DNA of 64,000 nt from Flaviramulus multivorans (GCF_021728415.1 NZ_JAKKDV010000002.1:620001-684000); one strand, 5' to 3'. Counted from the first letter of the stretch, positions 1-9,179 are shown. Notes: generated by a model not told the origin, from the letters alone. Made by a program: numbers and translations.

Positions 1-1358
1 GGGATACACCAACATCTTATGCTAATCTTGGTACAGCGTTAACTTACTCTGGAAACGTTTACACTGGAACTAGTTTGGGTGCAACAAACGCAGGTTTTTC
101 TGAAGAAACTGGAATAACAGCTACTCCTGATGGTGAAATTTTCACATTCTCGGGTACTGGTTCTGCAGGTAAAGGTGCTGATATGGGAGCCTATACACCA
201 ACAACAGATGATATGGTTGGTTACGGTATTGGAGCTTGCTTTTTAGATTATTTAGGTAATTCTATTACTGATGGTGATTGTACTATAGTAGTTGGCGATT
301 TTTTAACCGTTAGCAGTTTGCCTGCACTTCCTGCGGCGGCGTCTAGCAACAATGTAACTGTTAATTCAAACGTAAGTTGGACTGCCGTATCAAATGACGC
401 TTGGATAAGTATTGATATTAGTTCTGGAACTGGTAATGCAACGGTTTCTGTTACAGTTACTGAAAATACAGATACAAATAGTAGAACAGGTTCTGTAACT
501 TTTACACAAGATGCTGGAGGTGATGATATTGTAAGAACTTTAAATGTAATGCAAGATGGTGCGGATTTAACCGACTTATACGACCTAATTAATACAGGTT
601 TACCAGGTGACCCTGTTACCATACATTCTTTTTCAAAAGAAGAAGCAAATGGCGTTGACAAGTTTAATTATGCATCAAATACTCTTGACAAAGATACTGG
701 CACCAATTGGACGGCAGATGATGGCGCTATTCTATCAGGAGATTACAAAGGTGATGGTGAGTATGTTATTTACGATTTAGGTGAAGAATACGAACTTGAT
801 TTAATACAAATTGCTACAGATGACAAAGCTGACCCTTATGGCTTGCAAGTATTGGTATCTACTACAGGAACAGATCCTTCAGATTTTTCTTTGGTGCTAC
901 CAACAACAGGTGATTTATTAATTACGACAACTACAGGAACACGTGATGCTTTTGATCAGTATGAAATCACCACTAACGCGCGTTATGTAAAGTTAATGGG
1001 TTACGGAAGGTTTAATACTGCTGGAGATACACGAAAAAGTGTATGGACTAACATTACCGAAATTGAGTTTTTTGGTCAATCAAGTGCGCTTTCAGTGGAT
1101 GAAAATGATTTGAGAAACAAAGTTATTATGTACCCCGTTCCGGTGAAAGATATTTTGACGTTCAAAAACTTACAAGGTGATGTAAAGAGTATTCAAATCT
1201 ATACTTTAGAAGGTAGAAAAGTACTAGAGCAATTTATTGATAACTCAGTTACTGAAACGACGGTCAATTTAGCTGCCCTTTCAAACGGTGCTTATCTTGT
1301 TAATATTAATAATGGCAATCTTTCGCAACAATCAAAAATGATTCTTGTGTCGCACTAA
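1..1358 (+). CDS. C-terminal part of a secreted T9SS protein with BACON and discoidin-like domains
   Basis: The reading frame is open to the left edge (frame of base 3), so the N-terminus lies outside the window. The first ~100 codons look like the end of a beta-rich or beta-helix domain, possibly a polysaccharide lyase. About nt 330-560 encode a BACON-like domain (SVTVTENT, TGSVTFTQ). About nt 600-1080 encode a discoidin (F5/8 type C)-like domain with the phrases VIYDLGEEYELDLIQIA and ARYVKLMGYG. The last ~85 codons are a type A T9SS sorting domain (YPVPVKDILTFKN, IYTLEGRKV, LSNGAYLVNI). The protein should cross the outer membrane by type IX secretion and be anchored at the surface or released. 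A carbohydrate-binding or -cleaving role is inferred; no catalytic site is visible in this part. Confidence 0.85.
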   Translation, partial: DTPTSYANLGTALTYSGNVYTGTSLGATNAGFSEETGITATPDGEIFTFSGTGSAGKGADMGAYTPTTDDMVGYGIGACFLDYLGNSITDGDCTIVVGDFLTVSSLPALPAAASSNNVTVNSNVSWTAVSNDAWISIDISSGTGNATVSVTVTENTDTNSRTGSVTFTQDAGGDDIVRTLNVMQDGADLTDLYDLINTGLPGDPVTIHSFSKEEANGVDKFNYASNTLDKDTGTNWTADDGAILSGDYKGDGEYVIYDLGEEYELDLIQIATDDKADPYGLQVLVSTTGTDPSDFSLVLPTTGDLLITTTTGTRDAFDQYEITTNARYVKLMGYGRFNTAGDTRKSVWTNITEIEFFGQSSALSVDENDLRNKVIMYPVPVKDILTFKNLQGDVKSIQIYTLEGRKVLEQFIDNSVTETTVNLAALSNGAYLVNINNGNLSQQSKMILVSH

Positions 1359-1379
1359 ATATAATTACTGATTAATACT

Positions 1380-1426
1380 ACCCAAAAGTTGTCTAAAAAC
1401 GAAACACAACTTTTGGGTATTTTTTT
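1380..1426 (+). terminator. Rho-independent terminator
   Basis: A perfect 13-bp stem (1380-1392 with 1406-1418), a 13-nt loop and a run of T (1420-1426) follow the secreted protein gene directly. The other strand has no T run after the stem, so it acts on the + strand. Confidence 0.9.
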
Positions 1427-1428
1427 AA

Positions 1429-1656
1429 CTATTTATTGTTCTTTTTAAGTATTTCCAAATACATTTTCTCAACTTTAGTTCGTGCCCAAGGAGTTCTTCT
1501 TAAAAATTTCAAACTTGATTTAACTGAAGGATTGTGTGTGAAGCAACGAATATTAATTGTGTAACCCATATATTCCCACCCGTAATGCGCCACTAAATCC
1601 ATTATAATTTGTTCTAGCTTAATGCCATGTAAAGGATTATTAGGTTGAGATTCCAT
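1429..1656 (-). CDS. VF530 family DNA-binding protein (DUF2132)
   Basis: This is a 75-residue protein of the VF530 family, recognised by NPLHGI near the N-terminus, [27 protein letters not shown] and TPWARTKVE. The family has a small helical fold with double-stranded DNA-binding activity reported for the Vibrio protein; its cellular role is not settled. The length is normal for the family. It starts 5 nt downstream of the helicase stop, so the two genes are probably co-transcribed. Confidence 0.85.
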   Translation of the reverse strand: MESQPNNPLHGIKLEQIIMDLVAHYGWEYMGYTINIRCFTHNPSVKSSLKFLRRTPWARTKVEKMYLEILKKNNK

Positions 1657-1661
1657 ACAAA

Positions 1662-2933
1662 TTAACGCCTTCTATCGTTTCTGCGTCTATCATTGTTACG
1701 CTTAGGACGTCGTGATGCATTTTCTTTATTAGAACTTCGGGCGTTGTTATTCCGACGTTGTCCACCTTGTTGCCTTTTCTCCGGCTGTGTGGAAGCATTT
1801 GGGTCTGGTTCATAGCCTTCAACAATTTCTACAGGTATTTTTATACCTACTAGCTTTTCGATATCCCGTAAATAAGTAGTTTCATCTGCACTTACAAGAG
1901 ATAGTGCTTCACCACTTGCTCCTGCTCTACCCGTTCTACCAATACGATGTACATAATCTTCAGAAATGTTAGGTAATTCAAAATTAATAACGTGTGGTAA
2001 TAATGGAATATCTAACCCACGAGCTGCAATATCAGTAGCCACTAAAACGCGTACACTTCCATTTTTAAAACCCGCTAAAGCCTTTGTTCTGGCACCTTGA
2101 CTTTTATTACCATGTATAGCTGATGTCGAAATTCCTGCGCTTACCATTTTTTTACATAGTTTGTTTGCGCCATGTTTTGTTCTGGTAAAAACCAAAACTT
2201 GCTTCCAGTTGCCCTCAGAAATTAACTTTATTATAAGCCCTGTTTTTAACCCTTTAGCAACACGATATACTTTTTGACTTATCGCATCAACTGTGGTGTT
2301 TTCTGGTGTCGCTTCAACCTGTGAAGGGTGATTTAAAATACCATGTGCTAATTTTTTTATCTCCTTTGAAAAAGTAGCAGAAAACATTAAGTTTTGCCGC
2401 TTATCGGGCATCATATTTATAACCCGTTCAATATCTCTTAAAAAACCCATATCAAGCATTCTATCGGCTTCATCTAAAACAAATATTTCAATCCGCTTTA
2501 GTGATAACAATCCTTGATTTTGTAAATCTAACAAACGCCCTGGTGTCGCAATTAAAACATCAACACCTTGACGAATGGTGGCTACTTGAGGTTTTTGTTT
2601 AACACCACCAAAAATAACGGCGCTACGTATATTTAAAAACTCGCTATAAGCTTTAACATTGTTATGCACCTGTGCTGCTAACTCGCGAGTAGGCGTTAAA
2701 ATTAAGGCGCGAATGGGTCTGAATTTTTGATTTGGATTATCTGAAAGTATCTGCAATAGAGGCAATGTAAAACCTGCTGTTTTACCGGTTCCTGTTTGTG
2801 CAGATGCTAGTATATCTTTCCCTTCTAAAATTAAAGGAATGGCTTTTTGTTGAATTGGTGAAGGGGTTGTGTAACCTTGTTTACTGACTGCTTTTAATAA
2901 AGCATCAGATAAACCTAATGAGTTAAATGACAT
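1662..2933 (-). CDS. rhlE: DEAD-box ATP-dependent RNA helicase, RhlE type
   Basis: A 423-residue helicase with a Q-motif near residues 20-30, motif I AQTGTGKT (45-52), PTRELA (81-86), DEAD (154-157), SAT (185-187) and motif [12 protein letters not shown]. The last ~45 residues form a very basic Arg/Asn-rich tail, as in RhlE-like proteins that bind RNA non-specifically. Such enzymes unwind structured RNA in ribosome assembly and mRNA decay and are often needed in the cold. The start is fixed by an ATG and a full N-terminal Q-motif. The leader from the predicted promoter is about 65 nt, long for this genome. The exact subfamily (RhlE or a close paralog) is less certain than the activity. Confidence 0.9.
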   Translation of the reverse strand: MSFNSLGLSDALLKAVSKQGYTTPSPIQQKAIPLILEGKDILASAQTGTGKTAGFTLPLLQILSDNPNQKFRPIRALILTPTRELAAQVHNNVKAYSEFLNIRSAVIFGGVKQKPQVATIRQGVDVLIATPGRLLDLQNQGLLSLKRIEIFVLDEADRMLDMGFLRDIERVINMMPDKRQNLMFSATFSKEIKKLAHGILNHPSQVEATPENTTVDAISQKVYRVAKGLKTGLIIKLISEGNWKQVLVFTRTKHGANKLCKKMVSAGISTSAIHGNKSQGARTKALAGFKNGSVRVLVATDIAARGLDIPLLPHVINFELPNISEDYVHRIGRTGRAGASGEALSLVSADETTYLRDIEKLVGIKIPVEIVEGYEPDPNASTQPEKRQQGGQRRNNNARSSNKENASRRPKRNNDRRRNDRRR

Positions 2934-3005
2934 AAAAATTATTTGGGCCTATTATGGGCATTTGAAATGACCATCTAATTTTTAGCGTCATTCTTTTATA
3001 AGTTG

Positions 3006-3013
3006 CAAAGTTA
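3006..3013 (-). promoter_or_regulatory. -7 promoter box for the RNA helicase operon
   Basis: On the minus strand this reads TAACTTTG, a perfect match to the Bacteroidota TAnnTTTG element. It lies 73 nt before the helicase ATG. I see no TTG at the -33 spacing. Confidence 0.6.
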
Positions 3014-3053
3014 CATCTAATTAATTGATAAGCTTTATTTAATATTTTTAAAT

Positions 3054-4550
3054 CTAGATATAAACTGAAATCGTCATAAATAACATGGTAACTAGCGTAA
3101 GTATTATAACTAAAGGCATAATAAATTTCAACCATTTGTTAAAACCAACTTTCACAATCGCTAAAGAAGCCAAAATTAAACCTGTAGGACTTATAAAATA
3201 AAATAACCCTAAACCATATTGATAAGCATTTACAACCACTTCTCTACCTACACCTACACCATCTGCTAAAGGCGACATTATAGGCATTGTAAGTACCGCC
3301 ATCCCCGAAGATGAGGGAATAAAAAACGATAACCCTGCATAAATAAATGTCATAACATTTACAAACAAGCCTTTGTTCATGCCTTCTGTTACGTTGCTTG
3401 AATAATACAATAGAGTATCACTAATTAAACCATCTTCCATTAAAATAGTTACACCTCTTGCAATTCCAATAATAATAGCAACCCCTAATAATTCTCCAGC
3501 TCCTTTAACAAAAGTATCAATCAATTTTGTTTCATTCATATTTACAATAATCCCAATAATAACAGCTCCCACAAAAAAAGTAGCTGTCATTTCTGCAAAC
3601 CACCAATCTAACATAGAAACTCCATAAATCATTACGATAAAGCAAAGTGAAAACACCATTAAAACTAATTTTAAGTTGCTAGTTAATACTACCTTATTGC
3701 TTGTATTTAACATGGGAAACATGCTTTCAATCTCTTTTTTCTGGTCATAAATTATTGATTTTGAAGGGTCCTTTTTTACTTTTTGTGCATACCTAATGAT
3801 ATAAATAATACAGATAGTTGTACAAACACCAAACATTAAAAAACGGCCGTAAATTCCTGTTGTCCAATTAATTCCTGCTGCATCAGAAGCTATAATTACG
3901 CTAAATGGATTGATGGTTGAAGCCATACTCCCAACAGCGGACCCTACAAAAATTGCCGCTACCCCAACCAAAGCATCATATTTTGCTGCAATAAATATGG
4001 GAATAAGGATAGGGAAAAATGCAATCGTTTCTTCAGCGAGTCCAAAGGTTGTACCACCCACAGCTATCAGAAGAGTAACCATAATTATCAAAAGAAATTC
4101 TCGTCCTTCCAAGGCCACCGATAACCACGAAATACCACCTTCGAAAGCGCCAGTAGTATTTACAATTCCTATCAAACCTCCTATAAAAAGCACTAAAAAA
4201 ATGATATCCGCAGCTTGAATAATTCCCTTTATTGGCGACATTATAAACGCAGCCATACCCTGTGGGTTAGCTTTGACCTCTTTGTACGTATTAGGAATAT
4301 TAATAGGTTTCCAAATATCGCCATTGGTAAATTTCTCCAATGGTATTTTTATTTGAAGCTGGTTTAAAGATTCCTGAGTTGCTTTAATCACCTTACTACT
4401 TTCTTCACTTTTAATAGTAAAAGTATTAGCCTCTTTATCATACGCTAGGGTATCAAACTTACCCGAAGGTATTATCCAAGTAAGTAAAGCTACCATGGCA
4501 GCAATCAATATTAAAATAGTTTGGGCTGAAGGAAATTTTATTTTGCTCAT
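3054..4550 (-). CDS. YfcC family membrane transporter (basic amino acid antiporter / C4-dicarboxylate-type carrier)
   Basis: A 498-residue polytopic membrane protein with an N-terminal helix ending in WIIPSGKF, a hallmark of the YfcC family, then a ~60-residue extracytoplasmic insert and at least ten further hydrophobic segments. The re-entrant phrases GGTTFGLAEET and FIPSSSGMAVLTMPIMSPL fit this IT-superfamily fold. YfcC relatives are annotated as arginine/ornithine-type antiporters or dicarboxylate carriers; the substrate cannot be read from sequence. Its ATG overlaps the esterase stop by 4 nt (ATGA), so the genes are translationally coupled. Confidence 0.8.
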   Translation of the reverse strand: MSKIKFPSAQTILILIAAMVALLTWIIPSGKFDTLAYDKEANTFTIKSEESSKVIKATQESLNQLQIKIPLEKFTNGDIWKPINIPNTYKEVKANPQGMAAFIMSPIKGIIQAADIIFLVLFIGGLIGIVNTTGAFEGGISWLSVALEGREFLLIIMVTLLIAVGGTTFGLAEETIAFFPILIPIFIAAKYDALVGVAAIFVGSAVGSMASTINPFSVIIASDAAGINWTTGIYGRFLMFGVCTTICIIYIIRYAQKVKKDPSKSIIYDQKKEIESMFPMLNTSNKVVLTSNLKLVLMVFSLCFIVMIYGVSMLDWWFAEMTATFFVGAVIIGIIVNMNETKLIDTFVKGAGELLGVAIIIGIARGVTILMEDGLISDTLLYYSSNVTEGMNKGLFVNVMTFIYAGLSFFIPSSSGMAVLTMPIMSPLADGVGVGREVVVNAYQYGLGLFYFISPTGLILASLAIVKVGFNKWLKFIMPLVIILTLVTMLFMTISVYI

Positions 4551-5413
4551 TTTTTATTATTAAAAATTTTATCTAAAAACTCAAAAACTAGGGTGTAATT
4601 TTCTTCGGTATGAAATTCAGATCCACCATGTCCTCCTCCATCAATTACCTTAAAAGACACCTCTGAATCATGTTCTTTATAGCTATTTTCTAACTCGTAT
4701 GATTGTTTAATTGGAACCTGAAAATCCTTATTTCCGTGCATTATTAAAAGCGGTGGATCGGTATTGTCAACATGAAAAACAGGACTTGCTAACTTTGATA
4801 ATTCAGGTTTGTTGGCTGGTAAATCACCCAGTAATCTTACCAATATATTTTGACGAGACATAAGGCTGTTTGGTTCTGATTGATGCAAAATCGTCATAAA
4901 ATTTGTTGGTCCATAAAAATCAATTATTCCTTGTACTTCTGAAGATTCGTTTAAAAAATTACCAACGGTTCCTTCCAATTCTTCATGGTTACTGGTTACT
5001 CCTACTAAGGCTGCTAAATGCCCACCAGCCGATGACCCAGCAAGCACAATTTTTTTAGCATCTATATTGTATTCTGAAGCATTTGCCCGTAAAAATCGAA
5101 TAGCCGCTTTAACATCATGAACTTGGGCGGGAAACTGTGCTACTCCCGTTAATCGGTAATTAATACTGACTAGTGCATACCCTTTTTCAACAAACACCTT
5201 AGGCACATTTTTCTTATCACCACTTACCCAACCGCCACCATGAATCCAAACAACCAAATTAGGATTTTTAACACCTTCAGGTGCGAAAATATCGAGTAAT
5301 AATTCGGTTTCATTTACACGAGCATATTCTACATCAATAAAAGTATTAACTCGAATTGGTGAACTACAACTCACAAATAAAATAGAAAGGGTGAAAAGAA
5401 TAAAATGCCTCAT
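4547..5413 (-). CDS. Alpha/beta hydrolase lipoprotein (BD-FAE-like carboxylesterase)
   Basis: A 288-residue esterase/lipase of the hormone-sensitive lipase-like group. It has a lipoprotein signal with Cys16 (LFVSC), the oxyanion motif HGGGW (58-62), nucleophile elbow GSSAG with Ser128, an acid in HGNKD and the catalytic His in GGGHGG near the C-terminus. All catalytic elements are present. It is likely exported and membrane-anchored, where it would deacylate small esters or sugar esters. It is the first gene of a two-gene operon with the YfcC carrier, suggesting hydrolysis followed by uptake, which is inference. Confidence 0.85.
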   Translation of the reverse strand: MRHFILFTLSILFVSCSSPIRVNTFIDVEYARVNETELLLDIFAPEGVKNPNLVVWIHGGGWVSGDKKNVPKVFVEKGYALVSINYRLTGVAQFPAQVHDVKAAIRFLRANASEYNIDAKKIVLAGSSAGGHLAALVGVTSNHEELEGTVGNFLNESSEVQGIIDFYGPTNFMTILHQSEPNSLMSRQNILVRLLGDLPANKPELSKLASPVFHVDNTDPPLLIMHGNKDFQVPIKQSYELENSYKEHDSEVSFKVIDGGGHGGSEFHTEENYTLVFEFLDKIFNNKK

Positions 5414-5510
5414 TAAAAAACAATAGTTTTCTAAATTATGAATTTAAATGACATCTTTAGATTATTATTAAAGATAATCCCTATTTTTAGATACTGATAA
5501 TAACACTAAA

Positions 5511-7493
5511 ATGAAATTCAAACTCAGTTTTTTACTACTCGCTATGCTATTTATTTCTTGCCAAGAAAAACATAAATCACCTCATGTTGAAAATTCCAAA
5601 ACCGCCATTGAAACTAACTTATGGTTGGATTACAGCAAAGCATCAACCACCTTTAAATTATGGTCTCCTACGGCGGAACTGGTAAAACTCAACCTATATA
5701 AAAATGGTTTTGAAGGCGAGCCTTTTGAAACGCATGAGTTAACGCCATCAATGAATGAGGTATGGACAAAAAAAATAAGTAAAGATTTAGCAGGTACGTA
5801 TTACACCTACCAAATTATGCTTAACAATAAATGGCTTGAAGAAACGCCTGGTATTTATGCACAAGCCGTTGGTGTAAATGGCAAACGTGCTATGGTTATT
5901 GATTTAGAAACCACCAATCCGAGTGATTGGAATAAGGATAAACAACTAGAATTAAAATCACCAAATGATGCTATAATTTATGAGTTACATATAAGAGATA
6001 TGACAATTCACCCACAATCTGGTTCTAGCATTCCTGGAACCTATTTGGGATTGGTAGAAACTGGTACAAAAGGCCCTAATGAAGTGGCAACAGGTATAGA
6101 CCATTTAAGAGCATTAGGCATTACGCATGTGCATTTATTACCTACCTACGACCATTATTCAATTGATGAAACCAAACTGGATAAACCACAATTTAATTGG
6201 GGCTATGATCCGCAAAACTACAATGTTCCTGAAGGTTCTTTTTCTACAAACCCTTACGATGCGGAAATACGGATAAAAGAATTTAAAACTATGGTAAAAG
6301 CGTTTCATGATCACGGTATTGGCGTTATTTTAGATGTAGTTTACAACCATACTGGTAGAACCGAAACCTCTAATTTTAATTTAGAAGCCCCTAATTACTA
6401 TTATCGTTTTTGGGAAGATGGTAAACCTTCTGATGCCTCGGCATGCGGTAATGAAACAGCCTCAGAAAAAGCTATGATGCGTAAATTTATTATCGAATCG
6501 GTTTCTTATTGGGCAAAAGAGTATCATCTGGATGGTTTTCGTTTTGATTTAATGGGAATCCACGATATCACAACCATGAACGCCGTTTCAGAAACCCTGA
6601 AAAAAATAAACCCCAATATTTTTGTTTATGGCGAAGGATGGACTGCTGGCGATTCGCCATTACCAATGGAAGAGCGTGCATTAAAAAAACATATTACTAA
6701 AATGCCTCAAATAACAGCCTTTAGTGATGATATAAGAGACGGACTAAAAGGCTCTGTTTTTGATGACAAAAGCTCGGGGTTTGTTAGTGGTGCAAAAAAC
6801 ACTGAAGAATCTGTAAAATTTGGTGTGGTGGGTGCCATTCAACACCCACAAATAGATTATCAAGTGGTTAACTACTCCAATGAAGCGTGGGCTAACCATC
6901 CTTGGCAATCCATATCGTATGTGTCTTGTCATGACAACCATACGCTTTTTGACAAATTAAAAGTCTCTCGAGAAGATGCTGATAACACAACCTTAATAGC
7001 TATGGATAAACTTGCCAATGCCGTGGTTATGACCTCGCAAGGTATCGCGTTTATGCATGCTGGAGCTGAAATGTTACGAACCAAAAAAGGTGAGCATAAC
7101 TCTTATAATTTACCCGATAGCATCAACCAAATAGATTGGAACTGGAAAGTAAAAAACGCCCATGTAGTAGACTATTACAAAAACCTCATCGCTTTGCGAA
7201 AAGCACATCCTGCATTTAGAATGACCTCAGCAAACGAGGTTAGAAAAAACTTGGAGTTTAAAACGGTTAAAGATGGTTTAGTAAGTTACCAAATAGGAAA
7301 TTATGCTAATGGCGACACTTGGAAAGATATTTTAGTGATTTATAATGCTAACACGAAAGTTTATGATTATGCATTGGATGATGCGTGGCAACTAGCTGTT
7401 ATTGGAGATAATTTTACTTTAGATGATGGGAAAGCAATAAGCAACATGATTAAAGTACCGGCTATATCTATGCTCATTGCCTATCGAAAATAA
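5511..7493 (+). CDS. pulA: Type I pullulanase-like GH13 alpha-glucan debranching lipoprotein
   Basis: A 660-residue lipoprotein (Cys17 in FISC) with an N-terminal CBM48 domain (about residues 35-120) followed by the GH13 barrel. The type I pullulanase signature is seen as FNWGYDPQNYNVPEGSFS. Catalytic residues are Asp346 (GFRFD), Glu375 (YGEGW) and Asp475 (SCHDNH). It would hydrolyse alpha-1,6 bonds in pullulan, glycogen or limit dextrins at the membrane. It is a single-gene unit here, without the SusC/SusD pair usual in glycan loci. Length and domain order are those of the short flavobacterial pullulanases. Confidence 0.9.
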   Translation: MKFKLSFLLLAMLFISCQEKHKSPHVENSKTAIETNLWLDYSKASTTFKLWSPTAELVKLNLYKNGFEGEPFETHELTPSMNEVWTKKISKDLAGTYYTYQIMLNNKWLEETPGIYAQAVGVNGKRAMVIDLETTNPSDWNKDKQLELKSPNDAIIYELHIRDMTIHPQSGSSIPGTYLGLVETGTKGPNEVATGIDHLRALGITHVHLLPTYDHYSIDETKLDKPQFNWGYDPQNYNVPEGSFSTNPYDAEIRIKEFKTMVKAFHDHGIGVILDVVYNHTGRTETSNFNLEAPNYYYRFWEDGKPSDASACGNETASEKAMMRKFIIESVSYWAKEYHLDGFRFDLMGIHDITTMNAVSETLKKINPNIFVYGEGWTAGDSPLPMEERALKKHITKMPQITAFSDDIRDGLKGSVFDDKSSGFVSGAKNTEESVKFGVVGAIQHPQIDYQVVNYSNEAWANHPWQSISYVSCHDNHTLFDKLKVSREDADNTTLIAMDKLANAVVMTSQGIAFMHAGAEMLRTKKGEHNSYNLPDSINQIDWNWKVKNAHVVDYYKNLIALRKAHPAFRMTSANEVRKNLEFKTVKDGLVSYQIGNYANGDTWKDILVIYNANTKVYDYALDDAWQLAVIGDNFTLDDGKAISNMIKVPAISMLIAYRK

Positions 7494-7530
7494 TTTAAAA
7501 AGAGAATGGCGGAATTAAAAAACTAATCTC

Positions 7531-7551
7531 AACAACGTGTATATTAATAGC
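7531..7551. repeat. Partial copy of the left end of the 15.9-kb hairpin repeat
   Basis: Thirteen bases (AACAACGTGTATA, 7531-7543) are identical to the left arm of the repeat at 15865-16029, and the next eight resemble it (TTAATAGC against ATTAATTGC). No right arm follows. It sits between the pullulanase and the convergent glycosylase-like gene and may be a decayed remnant. Confidence 0.45.
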
Positions 7552-7570
7552 TAAACTTACTAACAAACCA

Positions 7571-8251
7571 CTAAAAAAACTCGCTATACTGCATCACTCT
7601 AAAATCGAAGGTATTGAAATTAGGGTTTTTAGCTTTTAATTGTTTGTACAATGGTATTTTGCTAATTGAAATATTAGCAGCACCAGAACCTGAGGTTAAG
7701 GATACCGTTTTTATAGTTCGACTTGATGGTTTGTATTGCTTTGTGGTACTAGCCAAAACGAATTGATGAATTCTGGGTATCTCGTTGGAAACCAACTCTA
7801 ACTTTAAACCATAATCTTTAATGTGCTTTCTAAAGAAATATTCTGGTCCGTTTTTACTATTTCCACCCATAAACAACAAGGTATCAATCTTTGGATATTG
7901 TTTTAAATAGCCTACTACGTCACGAAGTTTAATGTTTTGCATTCCTAAATCGGATGCATCTATTTTATCACGTTCGGCACTTTCAACTATATCGCAAACC
8001 CCTATTTTTTGTTTTATTAAAAACTGTTTACGTTGGGCTACAGCTTCTTGAGAATTGTCGTATCTCAAATTTAGATTATGAATTTTATCAATAAATAACC
8101 ACAGCGAATTGTAATAACTGCCATAGCAAAAATCGACATCTTTTTCTAAAAGATCTCCAGTTGTAAACCTTGGAGGTGGTAGCGTACCAACAATTAATTT
8201 TGTGGTGTTGTTTTGTATAAACGGTTGGTATGGATGTTGATGTTTAAACAC
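7571..8251 (-). CDS. Uracil-DNA glycosylase superfamily-like protein
   Basis: A 226-residue protein with an N-terminal LIVGTLPPPRF strand-loop and a C-terminal SLTSGSGAANISI segment, which resemble the two active-site motifs of the UDG/Mug superfamily, plus a central LLFMGGNSKNGPEYF strand. The family removes mispaired or damaged bases, but neither the classic GQDPY nor an unmistakable HPS motif is present, so substrate and even activity are open. It is a single gene with its own -7 box and is convergent with the pullulanase gene. I hold the superfamily assignment at moderate confidence. Confidence 0.6.
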   Translation of the reverse strand: MFKHQHPYQPFIQNNTTKLIVGTLPPPRFTTGDLLEKDVDFCYGSYYNSLWLFIDKIHNLNLRYDNSQEAVAQRKQFLIKQKIGVCDIVESAERDKIDASDLGMQNIKLRDVVGYLKQYPKIDTLLFMGGNSKNGPEYFFRKHIKDYGLKLELVSNEIPRIHQFVLASTTKQYKPSSRTIKTVSLTSGSGAANISISKIPLYKQLKAKNPNFNTFDFRVMQYSEFF

Positions 8252-8294
8252 TAAAAACTTGACTTACAATTTTAAATTTTGTAACTTATTTCCA

Positions 8295-8302
8295 CAAAAG
8301 TA
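8295..8302 (-). promoter_or_regulatory. -7 promoter box for the glycosylase-like gene
   Basis: TACTTTTG on the minus strand, a perfect TAnnTTTG, 43 nt upstream of the ATG at 8251. Confidence 0.55.
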
Positions 8303-8314
8303 ACCTAAATAATT

Positions 8315-8449
8315 ATGGGAAAAGGCGATAAAAAAACTAAACGAGGTAAAATAAACAGAGGTACATTTGGAGCTAGACGACCCAGAATTAAAAAGAAACC
8401 TTCTGTTGAAACTAAAATAGGTATTGGTAATAAGGCTAAACCTAAATAG
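8315..8449 (+). CDS. 30S ribosomal protein bTHX
   Basis: A 44-residue, strongly basic peptide beginning MGKGDKKTKRGKI and continuing with GTFGARRPR. This matches the bTHX (Thx/PSRP-4-like) family, which inserts in the head of the small subunit and stabilises 16S rRNA helices. The GKGDKKT...RGKI start is the family signature, and an ATG plus TAG delimit it. It is easily missed because of its size. Its last 8 bases overlap the convergent TPR gene stop (8442). Only one copy is seen in the window. Confidence 0.88.
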   Translation: MGKGDKKTKRGKINRGTFGARRPRIKKKPSVETKIGIGNKAKPK

Positions 8450-9176
8450 AAATATTGAGTTCTTTTAGCAGTTTTTCAATTTCTAAAATGGTTGCCCTAT
8501 AAATGCGTTTATTGGGCTTGGTCATGTGTTGCGATTCTTTATAAACCTCTTTTAAAATCTCAACAGCTTCTTCATCTTTTTTTATGCTTAATAAAAACTT
8601 TGCCAGAATTAATCGCTCCTCATAATAGGAATATCGTATATCTATTTGCCTTAAATTAGTTTCGGCTTCTTCTATATTGCCAATGCGCTCTAAGGCTAAT
8701 CCGTATAAAAACTGCGTTCGGGATTTTTTAAACTCTGGATGGTCTTTTATTTTTTCAGCATAATCAATTACCTTATCACAATCTTCTATATTAAAATAAG
8801 CTTCAATTAACTGGGTTGTAGCATAAAAGTTGTTTTGGGAGGTGTCTTTTAGAGCCTCTAGATAATGGGGAATAGCATTGTTATAATCTTTTATTTCTAA
8901 ATAGGCATCTGCTAAATTCAGTCTGTTTTGATAGGTTTCGGCAAATTCTAATCGCTTTTCTAAATCTCTAACCTTTTTTGTTGGATTGATAATGCTGGTA
9001 ATTTCAGAGGTTATTTTTTCAGCATCACGCTTATTATAAACCTGAGTAATTAAATATATTACACAACCAATTAGCGGTAAAAACAAAATAAGAAATACCC
9101 AATAGTATGGATTTCTATTTTTGTACATATGATATATGCAATACCCTTGAAGCGCTAGAATAAGATAATAATACAT
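8442..9176 (-). CDS. Membrane-anchored TPR protein with PLDc_N-like N-terminus
   Basis: A 244-residue protein. Two hydrophobic segments (about residues 2-16 and 25-46, NPYYWVFLILFLPLIGCVIYL) resemble the cardiolipin synthase N-terminal (PLDc_N) hairpin. The rest, about residues 75-235, is helical with several tetratricopeptide-like units (NAIPHYLEAL, LEEAETNLRQ-like spacing). No enzyme domain follows the hairpin. It probably displays a TPR scaffold on the cytoplasmic face of the membrane; partners are unknown. It starts 3 nt after the yaaA stop, so it is co-transcribed with yaaA. Confidence 0.7.
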   Translation of the reverse strand: MYYYLILALQGYCIYHMYKNRNPYYWVFLILFLPLIGCVIYLITQVYNKRDAEKITSEITSIINPTKKVRDLEKRLEFAETYQNRLNLADAYLEIKDYNNAIPHYLEALKDTSQNNFYATTQLIEAYFNIEDCDKVIDYAEKIKDHPEFKKSRTQFLYGLALERIGNIEEAETNLRQIDIRYSYYEERLILAKFLLSIKKDEEAVEILKEVYKESQHMTKPNKRIYRATILEIEKLLKELNISI

Positions 9177-9179
9177 AGA

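Noticed and set aside
1640-1825. Frame overlapping the helicase tail on the minus strand
   Set aside because: It is an alternative reading of the Arg/Asn-rich tail codons.
2923-3135. Minus-strand frame crossing the helicase leader
   Set aside because: It overlaps the predicted promoter and two real gene ends; no homology.
3910-4218. Open frame on the + strand opposite the YfcC gene
   Set aside because: It mirrors membrane-segment codons of the carrier, has no promoter and no recognisable protein family.
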